Source: Silene noctiflora (lineage: Eukaryota; Streptophyta; Magnoliopsida; Caryophyllales; Caryophyllaceae). Taken from it: a stretch of DNA of 23,809 bases. A model generated the notes under the pieces. The model saw only the letters and a program-made list of their open reading frames with translations. It did not search any database and was not told the origin of the DNA. How positions within the stretch are numbered: the first letter of the stretch is position 1; every line of letters begins with the position of its first letter. A program made the translations under genes and the position numbers. Below, in pieces: positions 20,751-23,809 of this stretch. The stretch covers positions 37,296-61,104 of the forward strand of contig VHZZ01005993.1 in the NCBI GenBank assembly GCA_009801015.1, in the 5' to 3' direction.

Positions 20751-21300
20751 TGGCTGCCATGTTTGATCTACTTAATATCTAACCACGAAAATTGTATGAG
20801 TGTTAGCCTTGTGAATTAGCTTTCTTTTGCCACTGATTTCATGCTTATTGAGTTAATAGTTTCAGAGAAATAAATGTTTTAGTGGACGGTGATCAAAATA
20901 TTACTGTGCAGTCTTGCTTCCGACCTATAATTTTGTGAAAAATAAAATAAAAAATTTGCCATATAACTCGTGTTTATGATTTGCCACTAATTTCAACTCC
21001 ATTGTTTAGAAAGTTTCAAGATATTTTCAAAATGATAAGCCATGTTAAAACTTGATGTGTCGATATTTTATAGTGATTTTTGCAACATGACCCAAATTCT
21101 GTAAATGTGTGTTGATGGAATTCTACATGAACCCTTTGTGTTATAAAATTGTCATAAATTAAATAGTTGGCCTATGAATCAAAATTTTGTTCCCACGCTT
21201 TGATGACTTTTTATGTTTTCTAAAAGGTATAAAGACTTCACCATGGATGAAACGGTTAATTAATTGTGATTTTTTCAAGTTACATTCGTTGCTAGTCTTA
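20751..21300 (+). repeat. Internal duplication, copy 2
   Basis: Starts at TGGCTGCCAT (20751-20760) and carries CAAAATGATAAGCCA at 21028-21042 and TAGTGATTTTTGCAA soon after. Divergence is substantial, so the duplication is old. Confidence 0.65.
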
Positions 21301-22023
21301 CGTGAAATGATATCGTGTGAGTAAATGGAAGAACATACCTTATTAGTTTCTAACTTATTTGTACCTAGAGGTGCTAAGTTTCCTTGCTAGTCTAAGATAG
21401 GGATTGATGTGATTTAATTATATAATCAAATTATGAATGCGTTAATTTTTATTACAAGCTTTCTTTACCACATGTTATGACCTGAAATTTTGGTTCTCAA
21501 ACAATGTGTGACACAAGTATGATTAACTTTACCTGGAAAGTGTGAACATATTAATTATCTTTCTTTTAAGACTTAGAAATAGTTAACCGTATCCGACTTA
21601 ACTCTATGATTAGTGTATTACGTGAACTATGCTAACGATCGGTGTTTACTTGCATTAATGAACTGTTGCCTAATGGGTTATTACATGGACCTTATGTCCA
21701 TAAACATGAACCTTACTTTTCTAATATGGTTAGGGATATGAGATTTAAATTNTCAAGTATGTCCTACGAGTGTGCTTATTGCCTATATTGATATAAAGTG
21801 TGTTTAATTCAGTGTTAAATTGCCGAGTGGTATATAAATGCTAATGACTTTTATTTTGATCATAGCTGCGTGTTTTAGGATTGTCAAATGTGTATTTTGT
21901 CTTAGTAGCTTGTGTACTGGTTGTCTCAATAGGGAGTAAGTTCACTTGCAAGATGATTTGCGACTGCTTTTATTTTCAGTAAACTCCGCTTTTGTATTGT
22001 ATGTGAAGTTTTATAATGGAGAT

Positions 22024-22416
22024 TAAAGGGACGTAACATGTTTTAAGGAGGATAGGATTGTAAAATATTGATGATTGTAAACTTTTGATGATATGAAGAT
22101 ATGATTGGTTTGGTATGTCGTGATCGACTTAACCGTGATTGCCTATACTTGAAGTACTCTGACTAGTTTTTTTTGTTACGCTATGATGAATGTTATGATT
22201 CTCTAAGTGTTTCGTATTTCTGTTGAATGTTAAACTTCGGGGATGAAGTTTCTTAAAGAGGATAGGATGTAACAGTACGTTTCAGTTAATTACTTTTGTG
22301 ATCAATGTTTGATTGGAAAGGGAGTGGGTTGCTGCATTATGCTAAGTGTAGTTTGATGTTTAGTTCCGGTATGTGTAGGTGAATTTCGGGACGAAGTTCT
22401 TTTTAAGGAGGGAAGA
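22024..22416 (+). repeat. Three polypurine-tract-like blocks
   Basis: TTTTAAGGAGGATAGGATTG (22041-22060), TCTTAAAGAGGATAGGATGT (22251-22270) and TTTTTAAGGAGGGAAGACTG (22400-22419) are successive versions of one block. Each is preceded by a GGGACG- or GGGATGAAGTT-like phrase. Only the last is followed by a full LTR start. Confidence 0.75.
22405..22416 (+). other. Polypurine tract before the 3' LTR
   Basis: AAGGAGGGAAGA ends one base before TGTAATACCCC. The preceding TTTCGGGACGAAGTTC is a familiar 3' end of the pol region in plant chromoviruses, the likely source of this piece. Confidence 0.8.
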
Positions 22417-22417
22417 C

Positions 22418-23809
22418 TGTAATACCCCGTATTTTTAGTCATGGTCGACGGTCAACATTTATAAACGTATTTTAAATTAAGTAATTTTATAAAACTATTT
22501 GTATTTTTGTGAACTTGAATTGTATTATACTTTCTAATTATTTTATATTTCATAAATCATTTTTACGCAATTGCATTTCCTTTCTTATTCCGTATTTATT
22601 TCTTAATATATTTATATTTATTAATTTTCCTGAATTACATATGTACCCTAATAATAGTAATAATAATAATAATATATTTATATTTTAGTAATAATATTTT
22701 AATAAGTATTCCTAATCCTTTCCTAATGCTAATATTCTACTTCTTTCCAAATTGTTCCTTTTGACAACTATAAAAGCAACCTAATTCACCCTTTTATTTT
22801 CCACAAATAAGAAAGAGAATTTTGAAGGAGAATTCATATTTCATACATCGTCTTTTGCCATATAAAGTATGTTTATAAAACCGTTTCAATTATATCGTTG
22901 TATACTTTACGCTTTGACTTTCATTGACTAAGCATGACCATGACTTAACCTTAGTAGACCGTGTCCTAGACCATGCCCCTAGAGTAGCACCGTTACCTGA
23001 CCGTGGAGGTGGTGGTTTGACCATAGTAACTAGCATTGACCGATGGTGTTTGGTGTAAACTGTGTGTAGTTAGACACGGTTCTTGCGTTTAATGCTTATT
23101 TTATTCTGGGTTTTTGGTGGGCGGTGTCCTGGTTGTTATTCGGTACTGGGGTATGGTCAAGGAGGTCAAGGGTACAACTTTTGGCGGTGGCTTGTCGGAA
23201 TTTGAGGGGTAGTGTATCATTGTGTTGCTTAGTGTCGTTGAAGAGGATTCACGTGGGGGATGGCAGAGATTGTGGTGTGTGGGTGGTCGACGCTGCTGTT
23301 GGGTCCACTGTGGTCAGAGGAGACCACGGTGGTGGCCACTGGTGGTGTGTGGTGTTAGGACAGGTGGTGTAGTGTGTTAGGGCAGGAATAGTATGAGGGG
23401 TTATGAGTTTTGGGTGTGTTGGAGTTGTAGTGACTGGGTGGTGTTGTAAGTGGTAGTTAGGGAGGTGACGGTGGGGGTCTGAGTGCGTCATGGTGGAAGT
23501 AGTGGTGTTAAGTTATGGTGTAAGGATGTCAGGTTGTGGTTGTTGATGGGAGGCCGTGAGGGTAGCAGTTTTGTTGGCCGTGTTAGAAGGGTTGGCTGGA
23601 GTTTGATGGGTGGCTCAGAAGGCGGTGGTTTCTGGTGGGGCTGGAGATGGAGTAGGCTGTCGGGTTGGAGGGAATAGGAGGTGACGGTTGTGTGTGTGAG
23701 TGTGGTGTTTGTGCGTGTTAGGGTTGATGGGGTTTGTTGGGTTGTTCGGGTAGGATATAAGACGGGTGTAGCTTATTGGTTATAAAATCATATATTAATT
23801 CGTAATAGT
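22418..23809 (+). mobile_element. 3' LTR start (runs off window)
   Basis: Opens with TGTAATACCCCG after the polypurine tract. AT-rich U3 with a TAA microsatellite (about 22650-22675) leads to TATAAAAG (22769-22776) and a leader. From about 22970 to 23750 the + strand is strongly G/T-rich and poor in C and A. The short frames there are low-complexity and not taken as genes. The right end lies outside the window. Confidence 0.7.
22769..22776 (+). promoter_or_regulatory. TATA box of the 3' LTR
   Basis: TATAAAAG about 350 bp into the LTR, followed by a sequence that ends the AT-rich U3. This is the standard position for an LTR core promoter. Confidence 0.6.

Larger units (their letters stand above)
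18999..22417 (+). mobile_element. Non-coding internal region of a LARD-type element
   Basis: About 3.4 kb between the primer-binding site and the polypurine tract. No + strand frame of 60 or more codons starts inside it, and the single minus-strand frame (64 codons) has no family resemblance; gag and pol are absent. It contains a diverged direct duplication (19714-20255 and 20751-21300) and three polypurine-tract-like blocks at its 3' end. Four of the five N bases of the window lie here. Mobilisation in trans by an autonomous partner is inference. Confidence 0.65.

Noticed and set aside
23249-23491. Minus-strand 80-codon His/Pro/Thr-rich frame
   Set aside because: It is the direct result of the G/T skew in the LTR and has no domain.
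1-23809. tRNA, rRNA or CRISPR-like features
   Set aside because: No cloverleaf with the usual A and B boxes, no rRNA core sequence and no spacer-repeat array were seen. The repeated words found belong to transposable elements or introns.

Overview
The window looks like nuclear DNA of a flowering plant, most likely a eudicot. Two intron-rich genes on the + strand have consensus GT-AG introns and plant-type protein sequences. They sit between AT-rich, retrotransposon-derived stretches. A Caryophyllales source is only a guess from the style of the repeats; no marker proves it. Five ambiguous bases (322, 20551, 20559, 20570, 21752) all fall in repeat DNA.

Layout. (1) 1-3154: LTR-derived DNA of Ty3/gypsy (Tekay/Del-like) character. 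It starts with five GC-rich CCGG-palindrome copies (52-420), followed by three diverged tandem units of about 0.75-0.9 kb. Each unit carries a pair of stem-loops whose arms change in a compensatory way, and two units end in a 63-bp hairpin. (2) 3155-4199: non-coding, with one possible small MITE. (3) 4200-9212: an intact 16-exon gene for the large subunit of ribonucleotide reductase (RNR1, 809 aa). Its compact promoter has E2F-type sites, a telo box and a TATA box. (4) 9213-10108: spacer with a PHR1-type P1BS motif. (5) 10109-14214: an intact 8-exon purple acid phosphatase gene (470 aa) with all seven metal ligands. (6) 14577-16560: a Ty1/copia-like LTR (1.43 kb), a decayed primer-binding site and a short internal remnant. 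(7) about 16560-17808: an apparent minus-strand LTR or leader fragment with CTCGATCGAG palindromes. (8) about 17809-23809: a Ty3/gypsy-type element with an LTR 3' part, a perfect initiator-Met-tRNA primer-binding site, a 3.4-kb internal region without coding potential, a polypurine tract and the start of the 3' LTR, which runs off the window. This is the layout of a non-autonomous LARD-type element.

The two genes share orientation but have no evident common pathway. RNR1 makes dNTPs for S phase and repair, and its promoter motifs fit cell-cycle control. The phosphatase is predicted to be a secreted or vacuolar phosphate-scavenging enzyme, and its upstream motif fits phosphate-starvation control. 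The most unusual signals are in the repeats: the covarying stem-loop pair in the left array, the three AACAGT-N7-ACTGTT dyads of the copia-like LTR, and the LARD-like element with a duplicated internal block and a tripled polypurine-tract region.
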